Assembly (NCBI GenBank): GCA_016841205.1
Contig: JAENZP010000005.1
Span: 114,716-178,715 of the forward strand
Source: Desulfoscipio geothermicus
GTDB taxonomy: Bacteria > Bacillota > Desulfotomaculia > Desulfotomaculales > Desulfallaceae
Reading direction: 5' to 3'
Length of the DNA: 64,000 nt
Within the stretch, counting starts at the first letter, position 1, and every line of letters starts with the position of its first letter. The notes below the pieces were generated by a model, which did not search any database, was not told where the DNA came from, and saw only the letters and a list, made by a program, of their open reading frames with translations. Below are positions 26,085 through 36,316 of the stretch, one piece after another. The position numbers and the translations under genes were made by a program.

Positions 26085-27533
26085 CTAATAAGACCGGCTA
26101 CTTGATCGTTTTTTCCCCCTGAAGCCACCGGCACCCCCAGCTGTGCTTTTTTTACCGTTTGGCCCGCTGTAATAGCCCCTTTGCCCGGTACGTATATTTT
26201 TGTCCCTTTTAATTCTGAGTGGTACTTCCTCTGTTAATGCAACAGGAGTCTGATCCGGCTCCTTAGTAAGCACTTTTAGCGCAGCAGATAGTAAGGTAAC
26301 CGAATCGGTTTCCTCCAATAATCCTTCGGCCAAACCCCTGTAATTTTCTATATCCTCTTTTTCCACAGCCATCATCAATCTTTCCACCGCCATGCGCTGT
26401 TGCCCCTCAATGGCATCTTTTAGCGTTGGCATGGGGCGGCGTGTTATTTTGCCTCTGGTCATTGTTTCAATAACCCTTAAGTGATGAATCTCTCTAGGCG
26501 TCACCAAGGTAATGGCTACGCCTGCTTTACCGGCACGCCCGGTACGACCAACACGGTGCACATAACCCTCCGGATCCTGAGGAATATCAAAGTTATATAT
26601 ATGGGTCACCCCAGTGATATCCAGCCCCCTGGCGGCAACATCAGTGGCCACCAACACTTCGATAGCACCTTCTTTAAACTGCCGCATCACCTGATCCCGC
26701 TTGGCCTGGGATAAATCACCATGGATCCCTTCAGCCGAATAACCGCGCTTGTTCAAACCCTCAAACAATTCGTCTACCCGGCGTTTTGTCCGGCCAAAAA
26801 TAATGGCCCGGTCAGGCGATTGGGTATCCAATAGGCGGCACAGAACATCAAATTTTTGTTTTTCTTGCACTTCAATATAGCCTTGCTCAATATTCGGCAC
26901 AGTCATCTGCCGAGATTCAACCTTTATGACCTCCGGACTGTTCATAAAACGCCCGGCCAATGCCCGGATTGGTGCAGGTATGGTAGCGGAAAAAAGCATT
27001 GTTTGCCTTTCCCCGGGAATATCCTTAAGGATATTTTCAATGTCCTCGATAAAGCCCATATTCAGCATTTCATCGGCCTCGTCCAAAACCACAATGCTAA
27101 CCTGGTTTAGGCGGATAGTTCTGCGACCCATGTGGTCCATTAAACGGCCGGGTGTACCTACGATAATGTGCGGCTTTTTCTTAAGTGCCCTGATTTGGCG
27201 GTTAATATCCTGACCGCCGTAAATAGGTAACGTACGGATCCCCTTGTATTGCCCGAGTTTATTTAACTCTTCGGCCACCTGGACAGCCAATTCACGGGTG
27301 GGGGTTAAAACAACAGCTTGTATATATTCTCTCCCAACTTCCAAAATTTCCATCAAAGGTATACCAAAGGCCGCTGTTTTACCAGTGCCGGTATGAGCCT
27401 GCCCGATCAGGTCACGTCCCTGCAAACCCACAGGAATAGCCCGTTCTTGTATGGGCGTCGCCTCTTCAAAACCCAGGTTATTAAGGGCCCTGATCACAGG
27501 CTCGGTTAAACTAAACTCATTGAATTCTGCCAT
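26085..27533 (-). CDS. cshA: DEAD-box RNA helicase (CshA/DeaD type)
   Basis: About 482 residues. ATP-dependent RNA unwinding in ribosome assembly and mRNA decay, often cold-induced. Motifs in order: Q motif [67 protein letters not shown] and [13 protein letters not shown] basic Gly/Ser/Arg tail ([14 protein letters not shown]) ends the protein. ATG 27533 follows AAAGGGG; the ATG 11 codons upstream lacks a site. The gene stands alone in the accessory block. Confidence 0.95.
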   Translation of the reverse strand: MAEFNEFSLTEPVIRALNNLGFEEATPIQERAIPVGLQGRDLIGQAHTGTGKTAAFGIPLMEILEVGREYIQAVVLTPTRELAVQVAEELNKLGQYKGIRTLPIYGGQDINRQIRALKKKPHIIVGTPGRLMDHMGRRTIRLNQVSIVVLDEADEMLNMGFIEDIENILKDIPGERQTMLFSATIPAPIRALAGRFMNSPEVIKVESRQMTVPNIEQGYIEVQEKQKFDVLCRLLDTQSPDRAIIFGRTKRRVDELFEGLNKRGYSAEGIHGDLSQAKRDQVMRQFKEGAIEVLVATDVAARGLDITGVTHIYNFDIPQDPEGYVHRVGRTGRAGKAGVAITLVTPREIHHLRVIETMTRGKITRRPMPTLKDAIEGQQRMAVERLMMAVEKEDIENYRGLAEGLLEETDSVTLLSAALKVLTKEPDQTPVALTEEVPLRIKRDKNIRTGQRGYYSGPNGKKSTAGGAGGFRGKKRSSSRSY

Positions 27534-27844
27534 GCTTATTTTCCCCTTTACTTCTTGATTTGTCATTTATAGCATACCCACGGCCATGTGATGCCAAAAC
27601 AAAGGAAACGGATGGGCCCAATCTATCCCAGTAGACAAAGACATTCTAAACAACGGATATTTTTATCATAACACATGTAGCCGTTTCTTTGGTAATATTT
27701 ACGATCTTTGTTCACTAATACAGCTCTTCAAAGCCTCGAAAACTATCTATTTAATCGGGCTATTTGTCTTATAATAGTATTATTAATAGAAACCATCGTC
27801 TTATACTTTTTAGTTTCTTGATAAACACGGGAAGGCGGAAAAAG

Positions 27845-29086
27845 ATGGATTATGATCTGATTGTGGTTGGAGGCGGTCCTGCAGGCATGCTTGGCGCATC
27901 TACTGCGGCATCCCGGGGGCTAAAAGTTATCTTATTGGAAAAAAACGAAAAACTAGGCAGAAAACTCTTTATCACAGGCAAGGGGAGATGTAATGTCACC
28001 AATTATGGAGACATTAGTGATTTTTACCGTAATATCATGTCCAACCCCAAATTTTTATACAGCGCTTTTAAAACCTTTGATAATCACAGACTTATAGCAC
28101 TACTGGCATCTTTGGGTGTTCAAACCAAAGTAGAGCACGGCAACCGGGTTTTCCCCGCCTCGGATAAATCCAGCGATGTTATTAAAGCGCTCCAAAAGCA
28201 CTTGCAGAAGAACAATGTTGAGACTAAATTGCAGACCGAAGTCAAAAAAATACTTGTCAATAATCAACAAATAGTAGGCGTTCTTTTAAGCAACAATAAG
28301 CAAATATCAGCGCCCAAAATAATTGTTGCGACTGGTGGTATGTCCTACCCACAAACAGGGTCCACCGGAGACGGTTATAGTATGGCCCGTAAACTGGGCC
28401 ATACTATCATAGAACCCAAGCCCGCTTTAATACCGTTAATAACCAAGGAAAACTGGGTCAAAGACCTGCAAGGTCTAACCTTGAAAAATGTATCTATAAA
28501 AGCTCTCATCAATAACAAGGTCAAAGCGGAACAGTTCGGAGAAATGATTTTTACCCATTTTGGCGTATCCGGCCCAATTATTCTAAGCCTAAGCAGCCTT
28601 ATTAGGGATTCCGCATCACTCAATAAACCGGTGCAGCTTACTATTGACTTAAAACCGGCATTAACCAGTGAACAATTGGATGCCCGCTTACAAAGGGATT
28701 TTAACAAATACAGTGGCAAACACCTGAAAAACGCATTGGATGATTTGCTGCCCCAAAGAATGATTGCCGTCGTCTTACAATTATCCGGTGTGGATATACA
28801 CAAGCAAGTAAACCAGATAAGCAAAACCGAGCGATCTCTGCTGGTACATACACTAAAAAATATCTCCTTAACCGTCACCGGCACCCGCCCGTTAAATGAG
28901 GCCATTGTAACTAGCGGCGGCATCAGCGTTAAAGAAATCAACCCTTCAACCCTGGAATCCAAAATCGTTAAAGGCCTGTATTTTGCCGGTGAAATAATTG
29001 ATGTCGATGCTTTAACCGGGGGATATAATTTGCAAATCGCTTTCTCCACCGGATTTCTAAGTGGCCTAAGCACTGCTAAAGCATAA
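27845..29086 (+). CDS. HI0933/BaiN-like FAD-dependent oxidoreductase
   Basis: About 413 residues. N-terminal dinucleotide-binding motif DLIVVGGGPAGMLGAS, LLEKNEKLGRKLFITGKGRCN typical of the HI0933 family, IVATGGMSYPQTGSTGDGY, and the C-terminal GLYFAGEIIDVDALTGGYN that closes the FAD site. The physiological substrate is unknown for most members. ATG 27845 is preceded by GGAAGGCGG; the 27 upstream codons are not supported. A TATAAT at 27770-27775 may be the promoter. Confidence 0.9.
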   Translation: MDYDLIVVGGGPAGMLGASTAASRGLKVILLEKNEKLGRKLFITGKGRCNVTNYGDISDFYRNIMSNPKFLYSAFKTFDNHRLIALLASLGVQTKVEHGNRVFPASDKSSDVIKALQKHLQKNNVETKLQTEVKKILVNNQQIVGVLLSNNKQISAPKIIVATGGMSYPQTGSTGDGYSMARKLGHTIIEPKPALIPLITKENWVKDLQGLTLKNVSIKALINNKVKAEQFGEMIFTHFGVSGPIILSLSSLIRDSASLNKPVQLTIDLKPALTSEQLDARLQRDFNKYSGKHLKNALDDLLPQRMIAVVLQLSGVDIHKQVNQISKTERSLLVHTLKNISLTVTGTRPLNEAIVTSGGISVKEINPSTLESKIVKGLYFAGEIIDVDALTGGYNLQIAFSTGFLSGLSTAKA

Positions 29087-29104
29087 TTTATCGGTTATTA
29101 CTGC

Positions 29105-29151
29105 ACAATAAAAATAGGGAGTGGCTGACTAAAATAAGAAACAGCCACTCC
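29105..29151 (-). terminator. Intrinsic terminator of the TRAP operon
   Basis: GGAGTGGCTG (29118-29127) pairs perfectly with CAGCCACTCC (29142-29151); on the minus strand a U-rich tract (TATTTTTATT) follows. It also separates the convergent oxidoreductase gene. Confidence 0.75.
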
Positions 29152-29224
29152 TAGTAAAAATAATTATGGTTAAAACGTTAAGCGAAGTAATGAGAATGGA
29201 CTTTCCCACAGTCTATACTACCTA

Positions 29225-30532
29225 TTAAGACAACAATCCAGGCAAAAAGGTAGCCAATTGCGGAAAGGCAATCAGCAGGACCAAACAAATTATAACAGCC
29301 CCCAAAAAGGGCCAGATGCCTTTATAAATCACCTCCAAAGGTATATCCGGCGCAACTCCCTTAATAATGTACACATTCATGCCCACCGGAGGTGTAATTA
29401 CGCCCATGGCCACCGTCATCACAATGATAACCCCAAACCAGATTGGGTCGTAGCCCAGGGTGTTTACCGCAATGGGGTAAAATATGGGTATGGTCAGCAA
29501 AACCAGCGCCAACGCATCAATAAAACAGCCCAGCACCAGGTAGATGAGCAATATAATCGCCATCACCGCAACGGGCGGCAGGGGCAGAGCCCCGGCTATT
29601 TGGGCCAACTCAAAGGGCAGCCTGCTTATGGCCATCAACCTACCGAAAATCATAGCCCCGGCGATTAGCAGCATAATCATAGCGGTGGTGCGGGTAGCAT
29701 CAAGGAGGGATTTATTAAAACCTTCCCAGCTTAGGCTCCTTTTAATAAGGGCTACCCCCAAAACACCCGCTGCTCCTACAGCGCCCGCTTCCGTGGGCGT
29801 AAACCAACCAACAAACAGCCCGCCCATGGATAGGGAGAAGATAACCAAAACCTCCCCTAATCCACCGCGAAGCGCCACAGCACTTTCCCGCCAAGTCGCC
29901 TTGGACCCGGCGGGCCCAAGGCCGGGCTTGCGGAAAGTAAGCACCGCTATCGTGGCCATATATAACAGCATTAGTAATATACCCGGCACAATGCCCGCCA
30001 CAAATAGCTTACCCACCGACTGTTCCGTTGCCATACCATAAACAATAAATATTACGCTGGGCGGAATCAACACACCCAGCACACCGCCCGCGGCGACGCT
30101 GGCCGTAGCCAGTGAATCGTCATATTGGTACTTTTTCATCTCCGGCAGGGCAATAGCACCAATGGTGGCTGCCGTTGCTGTATTGGAACCACAAATGGCC
30201 CCAAAAACGGCGCACGCCGCCTGGGTGGCTATGGCTAGCCCCCCAGGGTAATGGCCAATTAATTTATACGCAAATACATACATCCTGGTACCAATGCCAG
30301 AGTAAAAAGCCAGAAAGCCCATCCAGACAAACATGGCGATTACACCTAGTGAGTAAGAAGAAAAAGTAGAATATATTTCCTTAGCCGCCATACTAAAGGC
30401 CGCGGAGGGCGTGGTCAGGTAACCAAAGCCGGTAAGACCAACCAGAGCCATAGCAAAAGCAATGGGCATACGTAAAACCAAAAGGACAAAAAAAGCTACG
30501 ATGCTTATTAAACCAACTATAAGTGTACTCAT
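29225..30532 (-). CDS. dctM: TRAP transporter large membrane subunit
   Basis: 435 residues, about 12-13 hydrophobic segments. DctM forms the sodium-coupled transport channel with DctQ. RMPIAFAMALVG near residue 20, GAICGSNTATAATIG near 115, AGGVLGVLIPPSVIF near 145 and the C-terminal ITPPVGMNVYIIKG are family signatures. The start overlaps the dctQ stop by 4 bases. Confidence 0.95.
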   Translation of the reverse strand: MSTLIVGLISIVAFFVLLVLRMPIAFAMALVGLTGFGYLTTPSAAFSMAAKEIYSTFSSYSLGVIAMFVWMGFLAFYSGIGTRMYVFAYKLIGHYPGGLAIATQAACAVFGAICGSNTATAATIGAIALPEMKKYQYDDSLATASVAAGGVLGVLIPPSVIFIVYGMATEQSVGKLFVAGIVPGILLMLLYMATIAVLTFRKPGLGPAGSKATWRESAVALRGGLGEVLVIFSLSMGGLFVGWFTPTEAGAVGAAGVLGVALIKRSLSWEGFNKSLLDATRTTAMIMLLIAGAMIFGRLMAISRLPFELAQIAGALPLPPVAVMAIILLIYLVLGCFIDALALVLLTIPIFYPIAVNTLGYDPIWFGVIIVMTVAMGVITPPVGMNVYIIKGVAPDIPLEVIYKGIWPFLGAVIICLVLLIAFPQLATFLPGLLS

Positions 30533-31086
30533 TTATTTATCGTCGCCGCATTTTGCACTGTCTTCATTGTCTTTACACCTGTTGACAAGGTTATTAAAGA
30601 AGGCTGCCATAACCTTTGCACTGATTCTAAAGTTTTAACCAGCAATACCAGACCAAGGGCAAGCAAACAAAAGGCAATTAGGTATATAAAAGGGTATAAC
30701 GGTATTTGGGAAGTGGATGCCACTACGCCACTGGCCGCCATATTGTTGGCATAAATGCCGACCTGCCAAGCACAAAGGCTCCAGAAAAACAAACCGGCAG
30801 TATTTATAAATACATCCACCAACCATTGCATTCTCAAAGGTAGCCGGTCGTAGACAAAGCTTACTGCAATATGACTATTTTGTATTGCACAATGTGCCAG
30901 GGATAAGCCAATGGTGGCTACAGTTAAAAATACAACATATTCATAAACTCCCAAAATGGGACGATTAAATAAAGTACGCAGCAGAATATTGATTACCACC
31001 AAAAGCATGACAGATACCATACATAACCCGGCTATTTTATCAAGGATGCGACTTAATCCCGTAATCAGACCAGTAAATTTTAACAA
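30529..31086 (-). CDS. dctQ: TRAP transporter small membrane subunit
   Basis: 185 residues with four hydrophobic segments (about 20-40, 50-70, 88-110 and 130-155). INILLRTLFNRPILGVYEYV is the conserved DctQ signature. It couples DctP docking to DctM transport. It starts 18 bases after dctP stops. Confidence 0.92.
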   Translation of the reverse strand: MLKFTGLITGLSRILDKIAGLCMVSVMLLVVINILLRTLFNRPILGVYEYVVFLTVATIGLSLAHCAIQNSHIAVSFVYDRLPLRMQWLVDVFINTAGLFFWSLCAWQVGIYANNMAASGVVASTSQIPLYPFIYLIAFCLLALGLVLLVKTLESVQRLWQPSLITLSTGVKTMKTVQNAATINK

Positions 31087-31104
31087 TTATTAGTCACCCC
31101 TTTT

Positions 31105-32184
31105 TTACTGGTATTCTTTATTGTACTTGTCGGCTAGCTCTATCACTGTATCCATAATTTGTCGGCCCGAAAGTCCTTTCGCATCCATACTAGCTACAAA
31201 TTCATCTTGGATAGGCTGCACAAGTTTTATCCACCGGTCGGTTTCTTCATTACTAAGCTTTATTTCTTGAACTCCCTGTTCTTTAACAGACCACTCCAAA
31301 GCGTCCTCGTTCTGTTTATCCCACAAACCCATGGCTACCTCTGTAAAAAACTTTTCATTCACATTTTCTATAGCTTTTTGGTTTTCCGGGGATATGGAAT
31401 TCCACTTATCAAGGTTCATAGTGACAAAAAATAAGGTATTGTAAAGAAAAGGTGTTCTTGTTAAATACTTAGTTACCTCAGCATGTTTCCAGCCCTTCAA
31501 AACCTCCACCGGTGACAGATTACCTTTCACAACTCCTTTAGATAAAGCCTCATAGGCATCGGACTGGGGCATCGCTACCGGGTTGGCCCCCAGTTTTTGA
31601 AGGGTTTTAGCGCTTAAGCCCGTAGCCCTTATTTCTAGCCCTTGCAAATCTTCCAGACGGCGCACCGGAACTTTGGTAAATAAATCCCCAGGGCCGGTAG
31701 TCAGTGCCATCATCATTTTAGTATCCTGGATTTCCTCCGGATTAATTTGCTTTATGCCTTCCCAGGCCACTTTGCTGGCCACCTTGGAGTTATTGTAGGT
31801 GACGCCGGGCAATTCGAAAGCTTCCATTACCGGGAAGCGCCCTCGGGTATAAGAGAAACAAGACATGCCTATATCGGCGATGCCGCTAACGACCCCATCG
31901 TATATCTGGTCCGCTTTTAGTAGTTGTTCACCAGGGTAGCTGGTTATCTTCACCTGGCCATTGGTAGCTTCCTCAACCGCTCTAGCCCATGGCTGTATTA
32001 ACTCGGTCTCAGCCGGATGTGTGCTGGGAAAGAAATGTGCTAGTTTAAGTTCCACAACCTGCCCTGTGCCTTTTTCCTCTACAGATGACCCGCAACCGGC
32101 TAAAAATACCAGCATCCCTAGCAATAATAGCCCTAATAGCTTTTTGTTCAACCTCCATACCACCTTACTACCATCCTTACTCAA
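31105..32184 (-). CDS. dctP: TRAP transporter solute-binding lipoprotein
   Basis: About 359 residues. A lipoprotein signal ends in LAGC (C31), then the binding protein ELKLAHFFPSTHPAETELIQPW. The conserved Arg and Asn that hold carboxylate ligands in many DctP proteins are suggested by LEIRATGLSAKTLQKLGANPV. The substrate cannot be named. The TTG at 32184 follows AGGAGGTCAGGGGAA and is the best-supported start; the ATG at 32202 has no binding site because that site lies inside its first codons. Operon dctP-dctQ-dctM. Confidence 0.92.
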   Translation of the reverse strand: MSKDGSKVVWRLNKKLLGLLLLGMLVFLAGCGSSVEEKGTGQVVELKLAHFFPSTHPAETELIQPWARAVEEATNGQVKITSYPGEQLLKADQIYDGVVSGIADIGMSCFSYTRGRFPVMEAFELPGVTYNNSKVASKVAWEGIKQINPEEIQDTKMMMALTTGPGDLFTKVPVRRLEDLQGLEIRATGLSAKTLQKLGANPVAMPQSDAYEALSKGVVKGNLSPVEVLKGWKHAEVTKYLTRTPFLYNTLFFVTMNLDKWNSISPENQKAIENVNEKFFTEVAMGLWDKQNEDALEWSVKEQGVQEIKLSNEETDRWIKLVQPIQDEFVASMDAKGLSGRQIMDTVIELADKYNKEYQ

Positions 32185-32739
32185 TTCCCCTGACCTCCTC
32201 ATTATTTTTTGGGCAACAAAAAAAACCCCCGTAGGAGTTTAAAGAAGAGCAGACCAACTAGTTCCCCCCCCCCGCGCAATATAACCCCGCTTACTTAATA
32301 TAACGAGGCTGCCTGGGAAACAAGAAATCCCGCACCACTTTTCCTACCGTACTACTGTCCTACCTTTTTTAGAACAACCCGACCTATTGAGCCAAGGTGT
32401 TTTTCCTTTTGCACAACTGATATCACTTCAGGAATCAGTTTACACTGCCGCTATCATTAATTTCGCCGTGTTACCGTTACTTAGTTTGGGTAATAAAGTA
32501 TATTCTACTTAGAAAGTAAGTTTCCTGCATACGCAAAAAACTTTTTAAAAATTTTTAGTACATGCCGTAAAATTAATAAATAATAAGGCACTTTAACTAA
32601 AAATATTAATATAACTTCCATTTTTACTCGTAATAGTACCTTTTTGCTTTTTTCCCCGCGAAAAATAAAGGATATAGATGACGAACATAGAATTTTTTAC
32701 AATTAGATATTAATATATATTGCCTTGAGGAGATACAAA
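32185..32739. other. 555-base divergent intergenic region with a C10 tract
   Basis: Contains the promoters of dctP (minus) and the LysM gene (plus), which I cannot place reliably. Ten consecutive C (32264-32273; G10 on the dctP sense strand) lie about 80 bases before the dctP start. No riboswitch or gene was recognised. Confidence 0.45.
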
Positions 32740-33627
32740 ATGATTAAAGATAAACTATTGCTGCCAAGCTTGTTACTCTTCTTTTTTATTTATATCAATT
32801 CAGCTTACGCCGCTGACTATACTGTGGTGCAAGGGGACACGCTATGGGATATTTCCCAAAAAAATAGTATTAGTGTGGAAAAAATAAAAGAGATTAATGG
32901 TTTAAAAAGTGATCTTCTGGCCATTGGTCAAGTTCTCCGGCTAGACGACACAACCAAAACCTCAAATAATCAAGCAAAACCTGCAAATTCTAATATTAGT
33001 AATACATCCCCGAACGCTTATCTGGTACAAGCCGGGGATACACTTGGCGGCATTGCCCAAAAGTATGGCCTTACCATTGAGGGTATACGCAAGCTAAACA
33101 ATATTCAGGGTGATATGATTTATGCAGGGCAAACTCTGGCATTAAATATTAACAGTATGTCCAGGGGTAATGTTGTTCGCGAACCATCTCTTGAAGCGCA
33201 GGTAATAAACGATTCCAAAACGCATGGCCAGTTAGTTGATTGGTTTAAAGAAGGGATAAACCTATTAAAACCGGGCCAAAAATTCACCGTTATTGATACC
33301 CAAACCGGCAAAACTATGCGTTTTGCCGTACTAGGCGGCGCCAGCCACTGTGATGTCGAACCTTTAACTAAAGCGGACACCGATACCATGTTAGACCTTT
33401 TCACAGAGTGGACCTGGACACCCAGGCCAGCATGTATTCAGGTAGGGGGACAAGCCATCGCCGCCTCCCTGTCCGGTATGCCCCATACTACTATAGAAAA
33501 TATTACCGATAACGGTGTAACCGGACACTTTGATATGTACTTGTTTAATAGCCAACCACACGGCTCCGGTATATCTACATCTTATGTACAGCAACACCAC
33601 GATGCCGTACTCAAAGCAACTAATTAA
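32740..33627 (+). CDS. Secreted protein with two LysM domains and an uncharacterised C-terminal domain
   Basis: 295 residues. A signal peptide ends at AYA-AD near residue 25. LysM 1 (YTVVQGDTLWDISQKNSIS) covers about 27-70, a Gln/Asn-rich linker follows, and LysM 2 (YLVQAGDTLGGIAQKYGLT) covers about 97-140. LysM domains bind peptidoglycan. The C-terminal ~140 residues (FAVLGGASHCDVEPLTKADTD to GISTSYVQQHHDAVL) form a compact domain rich in His, Asp and Trp that I recognise only as a conserved clostridial extension; the function is unknown. ATG 32740 follows TTGAGGAG. The gene is monocistronic with its own terminator. Confidence 0.88.
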   Translation: MIKDKLLLPSLLLFFFIYINSAYAADYTVVQGDTLWDISQKNSISVEKIKEINGLKSDLLAIGQVLRLDDTTKTSNNQAKPANSNISNTSPNAYLVQAGDTLGGIAQKYGLTIEGIRKLNNIQGDMIYAGQTLALNINSMSRGNVVREPSLEAQVINDSKTHGQLVDWFKEGINLLKPGQKFTVIDTQTGKTMRFAVLGGASHCDVEPLTKADTDTMLDLFTEWTWTPRPACIQVGGQAIAASLSGMPHTTIENITDNGVTGHFDMYLFNSQPHGSGISTSYVQQHHDAVLKATN

Positions 33628-33706
33628 TTCGTAAGATTAACATTAAAATTTTTGTTTTTTTCCAAGATGATTTTTGTAATTGAGATTTATTTGTCGTACA
33701 AAATAA

Positions 33707-33753
33707 GGCTGCTGCACTACGAACTATTTAGCTCGTTTTGCAGCAGCCCTTTT
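33707..33753 (+). terminator. Bidirectional terminator between LysM gene and alcohol dehydrogenase
   Basis: GGCTGCTGCA (33707-33716) pairs with TGCAGCAGCC (33739-33748), then CTTTTT on the plus strand; on the minus strand TTATTTT follows. It serves both convergent genes. Confidence 0.9.
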
Positions 33754-33797
33754 TAAGCCTTAAACCTAATATCTCATGACTTTAATATTCATCTTCC

Positions 33798-34853
33798 TTA
33801 TCTCTGGTAAGGAGTTACGACCCATTTCAGGCAGTTATCTTTCTTATTGCCAAAGACATCATAACCTGTGACAATATCATTTAAAGGAGCCCGATGCGTA
33901 ATCAGGTAGTTGGTGCTGATTTTCCCTGCTTGGATCAGTTTGATTAATTCCGGAATGCGGTTAGCATTTACTAGACCCATGCTGATTTTGATGTTTTTAA
34001 TCCATAATTTGTTCATGGCAAGTTCCTGGGGCTTTTCAAATACGCCGATTAGGGAAATATTGCCACCTGGTCTTACAGCATCTATTGCCATATCAAATGT
34101 TGGTTTAAAACCATTGGCTTCAATAGTTCTGTCAGCTCCCCTACCCCCGGTCATTTCTCTGATTTGATCGCCGGCATCTCCATTTAAGGGGTTGACTCCG
34201 ACATCAGCTATACCACTGGCTACTGCGAAATCCAACCTTTGCTGGTTGATATCAACAGCGATTATTTTAGAAGGCCCCCATAACCTTGCTGTTGTCATGG
34301 CGCACATTCCAACTGGACCACAGCCCATAACTGCAACTGTATCTCCTGGTTCGATCTCGGCATTTTCCGAACCGAAATAACCGGTGGACAAAATATCACC
34401 TACAAAAAGAACGTCTTCTTCAGTCAGTCCTTCCGGAATAGAGAACATCCCCAGATTGGCATGGGGAACTCTAACATATTCAGCCTGGCAGCCGTCAATC
34501 ATATAGCCGAAAATCCAGCTGCCAGTGGTGCAATGAGAATATATTCCGCGAACGCAATAGAAACACTCACCACACTGAGTAACACAGGAGACTGCAACTT
34601 TATCCCCAACTTTTGAGTTTCTAACTGCAGGTCCTACTTCCACTACTTCGCCTACAAACTCGTGACCGATTACGCGCGGGGGTTCTATTTCCGGCATGCC
34701 GCCGTGCCAAATATGAATATCAGTCCCACAGATAGTCGATGTGGTAACTCTTACAATGGCATCATCCGCCTCAATAATTTTGGGTACTGGCACATCCTCC
34801 AAACCAATCTTTTCCGGGCCGCGGTAAACCAATGCTTTCATAGTGTCACTCAT
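33798..34853 (-). CDS. Zinc-dependent medium-chain alcohol dehydrogenase
   Basis: 351 residues. Catalytic zinc ligands C42, H64 and D153 (ICGTD, GHEF, FVGDILSTGYFG) match the secondary-alcohol dehydrogenase type rather than the classic Cys ligand. Structural zinc is C94, C97, C100 and C108. The Rossmann motif is GCGPVG at about 178-183. It oxidises an alcohol or reduces a ketone or aldehyde with NAD(P)H; the substrate is not predictable. ATG follows AGAGGAGGAAA. It may assist the sugar-phosphate operon 2 kb away but is not cotranscribed with it. Confidence 0.9.
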   Translation of the reverse strand: MSDTMKALVYRGPEKIGLEDVPVPKIIEADDAIVRVTTSTICGTDIHIWHGGMPEIEPPRVIGHEFVGEVVEVGPAVRNSKVGDKVAVSCVTQCGECFYCVRGIYSHCTTGSWIFGYMIDGCQAEYVRVPHANLGMFSIPEGLTEEDVLFVGDILSTGYFGSENAEIEPGDTVAVMGCGPVGMCAMTTARLWGPSKIIAVDINQQRLDFAVASGIADVGVNPLNGDAGDQIREMTGGRGADRTIEANGFKPTFDMAIDAVRPGGNISLIGVFEKPQELAMNKLWIKNIKISMGLVNANRIPELIKLIQAGKISTNYLITHRAPLNDIVTGYDVFGNKKDNCLKWVVTPYQR

Positions 34854-34924
34854 TTTATTTCCTCCTCTTTATGATATTTAACCATTAAGGTTATTACTGC
34901 CAGCCATTTATCTTTTTCTTATCT

Positions 34925-35002
34925 TTCTAACCATAAAAATAAAGAAGACCAACGTTATTAAGGGATAATCTATCCGAGTTCCCCTTAATAACATTGGTCT
35001 TC
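34925..35002 (-). terminator. Terminator with a long stem after the DUF2294 gene
   Basis: A 20-bp stem with one mismatch (34944-34963 with 34983-35002) and a 19-nt loop, followed on the minus strand by TTTATTTTTATGG. The stem is unusually long for a terminator. Confidence 0.65.
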
Positions 35003-35115
35003 CGCGAACTACCCGAAGGTCTCTCTTAGCCTACCAAATATTTATATATTTAATTGGAAAATGATTACCTATCATTAGCAGTCTTTTCTTGAGTGGTTTA
35101 CGATTTAACAGTAAA

Positions 35116-35523
35116 TTAAGTAAAATAACGGTCAAAAACTACAGTATTCATCCAAAAATCGTTTTCCGGTTCTATGTCAAAAACATTATGAATAACCTTG
35201 GCGTTTAATTTTTCCTCAATATATCTTTTGTTGTCATGCCAGTGTTGCAATACTACATGAGTCCTTGATGCCCTTATCGTTTTCCTGCCAGAAGGGGTCT
35301 GGGCAATAAATTTTTCCGGCTCCGTCAAAAAACCTTCTCCCCTGATAATAAGCATATCTTCACAAATAGTAACTTTGTTATAGTCAACGCCTTTGCCTAA
35401 TTTTTGTTTAAAATATTGCTGCAAATATATTTTAATTTCATGCTGCAACTGTTTGCGTTGTTGCTCGCTAAGCTTAGGTTCAACTTTTTCACTATTATAT
35501 ACACTAATTAAATTGCCCTCCAT
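35116..35523 (-). CDS. DUF2294 domain protein
   Basis: About 135 residues from ATG 35523, which follows GGGGGCGAATTGG; an upstream ATG at 35580 would add 19 residues without a binding site. The core (RKQLQHEIKIYLQQYFKQKLGKG, then CEDMLIIRGEGFLTEPE and RTHVVLQHW) matches DUF2294 (YbcI family), small soluble proteins of unknown role. It is monocistronic. Confidence 0.8.
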   Translation of the reverse strand: MEGNLISVYNSEKVEPKLSEQQRKQLQHEIKIYLQQYFKQKLGKGVDYNKVTICEDMLIIRGEGFLTEPEKFIAQTPSGRKTIRASRTHVVLQHWHDNKRYIEEKLNAKVIHNVFDIEPENDFWMNTVVFDRYFT

Positions 35524-35852
35524 CCAATTCGCCCCCATAAATTGATCAAAAGTAGCCACATTGTGAATATAAACAGCCATCGTTTGTCAACCAAGCCTAG
35601 GTTTAAATTCCAGAGTTGTCCTAATCAAAAAAAATCATGCTCTAATTCCGAGTTATTTAAAAAATACATCACAAGTCGCATTTCATATATGTATAATATT
35701 TGACATTTTTCTCAAAGTATTTAAATTTAAATATCTTTTTCCTAAAGAATAATATATTGTAAGTACCTTGTCAATAAATTCCTCATTATATCAATAGTAA
35801 AGTATACAGCCACTTCACCATACAAAAACAGCCAACTAGATCGCAAAGAGAC
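35524..35852. other. 329-base AT-rich intergenic region
   Basis: Apart from the 19 codons of the alternative DUF2294 start (up to 35580), no gene, repeat or structured element was seen. It should contain the DUF2294 promoter. Confidence 0.4.
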
Positions 35853-35886
35853 AAAAAAAAAGGGCCTCCCAACTGGCATGACCCTT
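35853..35886 (-). terminator. Intrinsic terminator of the cold-shock gene
   Basis: AAGGGTC pairs with GGCCCTT (35886-35880 with 35866-35860, one G-U pair) and is followed by TTTTTTTTTG on the minus strand. Confidence 0.8.
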
Positions 35887-35913
35887 CTTTCCAATTACAA
35901 TTTTGTTTTTATA

Positions 35914-36108
35914 TTACTTTTGAACATTTGCAGCTTGAGGACCACGATTACCTTCAACTACGTCAAAAGTTACACTCTGTCCTTCATCAAGGGTCTTAAA
36001 ACCTTCGCCTTGGATTGCGGAAAAATGAACAAACACATCGTTACCTTCACTTGTTTCAATAAAACCAAACCCTTTATCGGCATTAAACCATTTGACTTTG
36101 CCTTCCAA
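35914..36108 (-). CDS. Cold-shock protein (Csp)
   Basis: 64 residues. Single-stranded nucleic-acid-binding OB-fold protein acting as RNA chaperone. [16 protein letters not shown] holds RNP1 and [12 protein letters not shown]2. The start is TTG 36108, which follows AGGAGGTTTCACAA and gives the family N-terminus MEGKVKW; an upstream ATG at 36141 lies before that site. A leader of unknown length to about 36230 may hold cold-shock regulation. Confidence 0.94.
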   Translation of the reverse strand: MEGKVKWFNADKGFGFIETSEGNDVFVHFSAIQGEGFKTLDEGQSVTFDVVEGNRGPQAANVQK

Positions 36109-36316
36109 TTGTGAAACCTCCTTTACTATAAAATCGATCAAAAAGCTTTAAACCAAAAACCCTGACCAATAATATATAATCAGAGGCCTCAAAAAAGCGG
36201 TTTCTCAACTTTTTAACGCGATAATAATCATACCATGGTTTAAAATAAATAGCAAATAATATGGAAAAATATTTAGATATTGCCGCTAAGAAAAATAATT
36301 AAAAGTAGTATATAAG

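Noticed and set aside
34944..35002. 20-bp inverted repeat as a MITE
   Set aside because: A U-tract follows the stem on the minus strand downstream of a gene, so a terminator explains it. No target-site duplication was seen.
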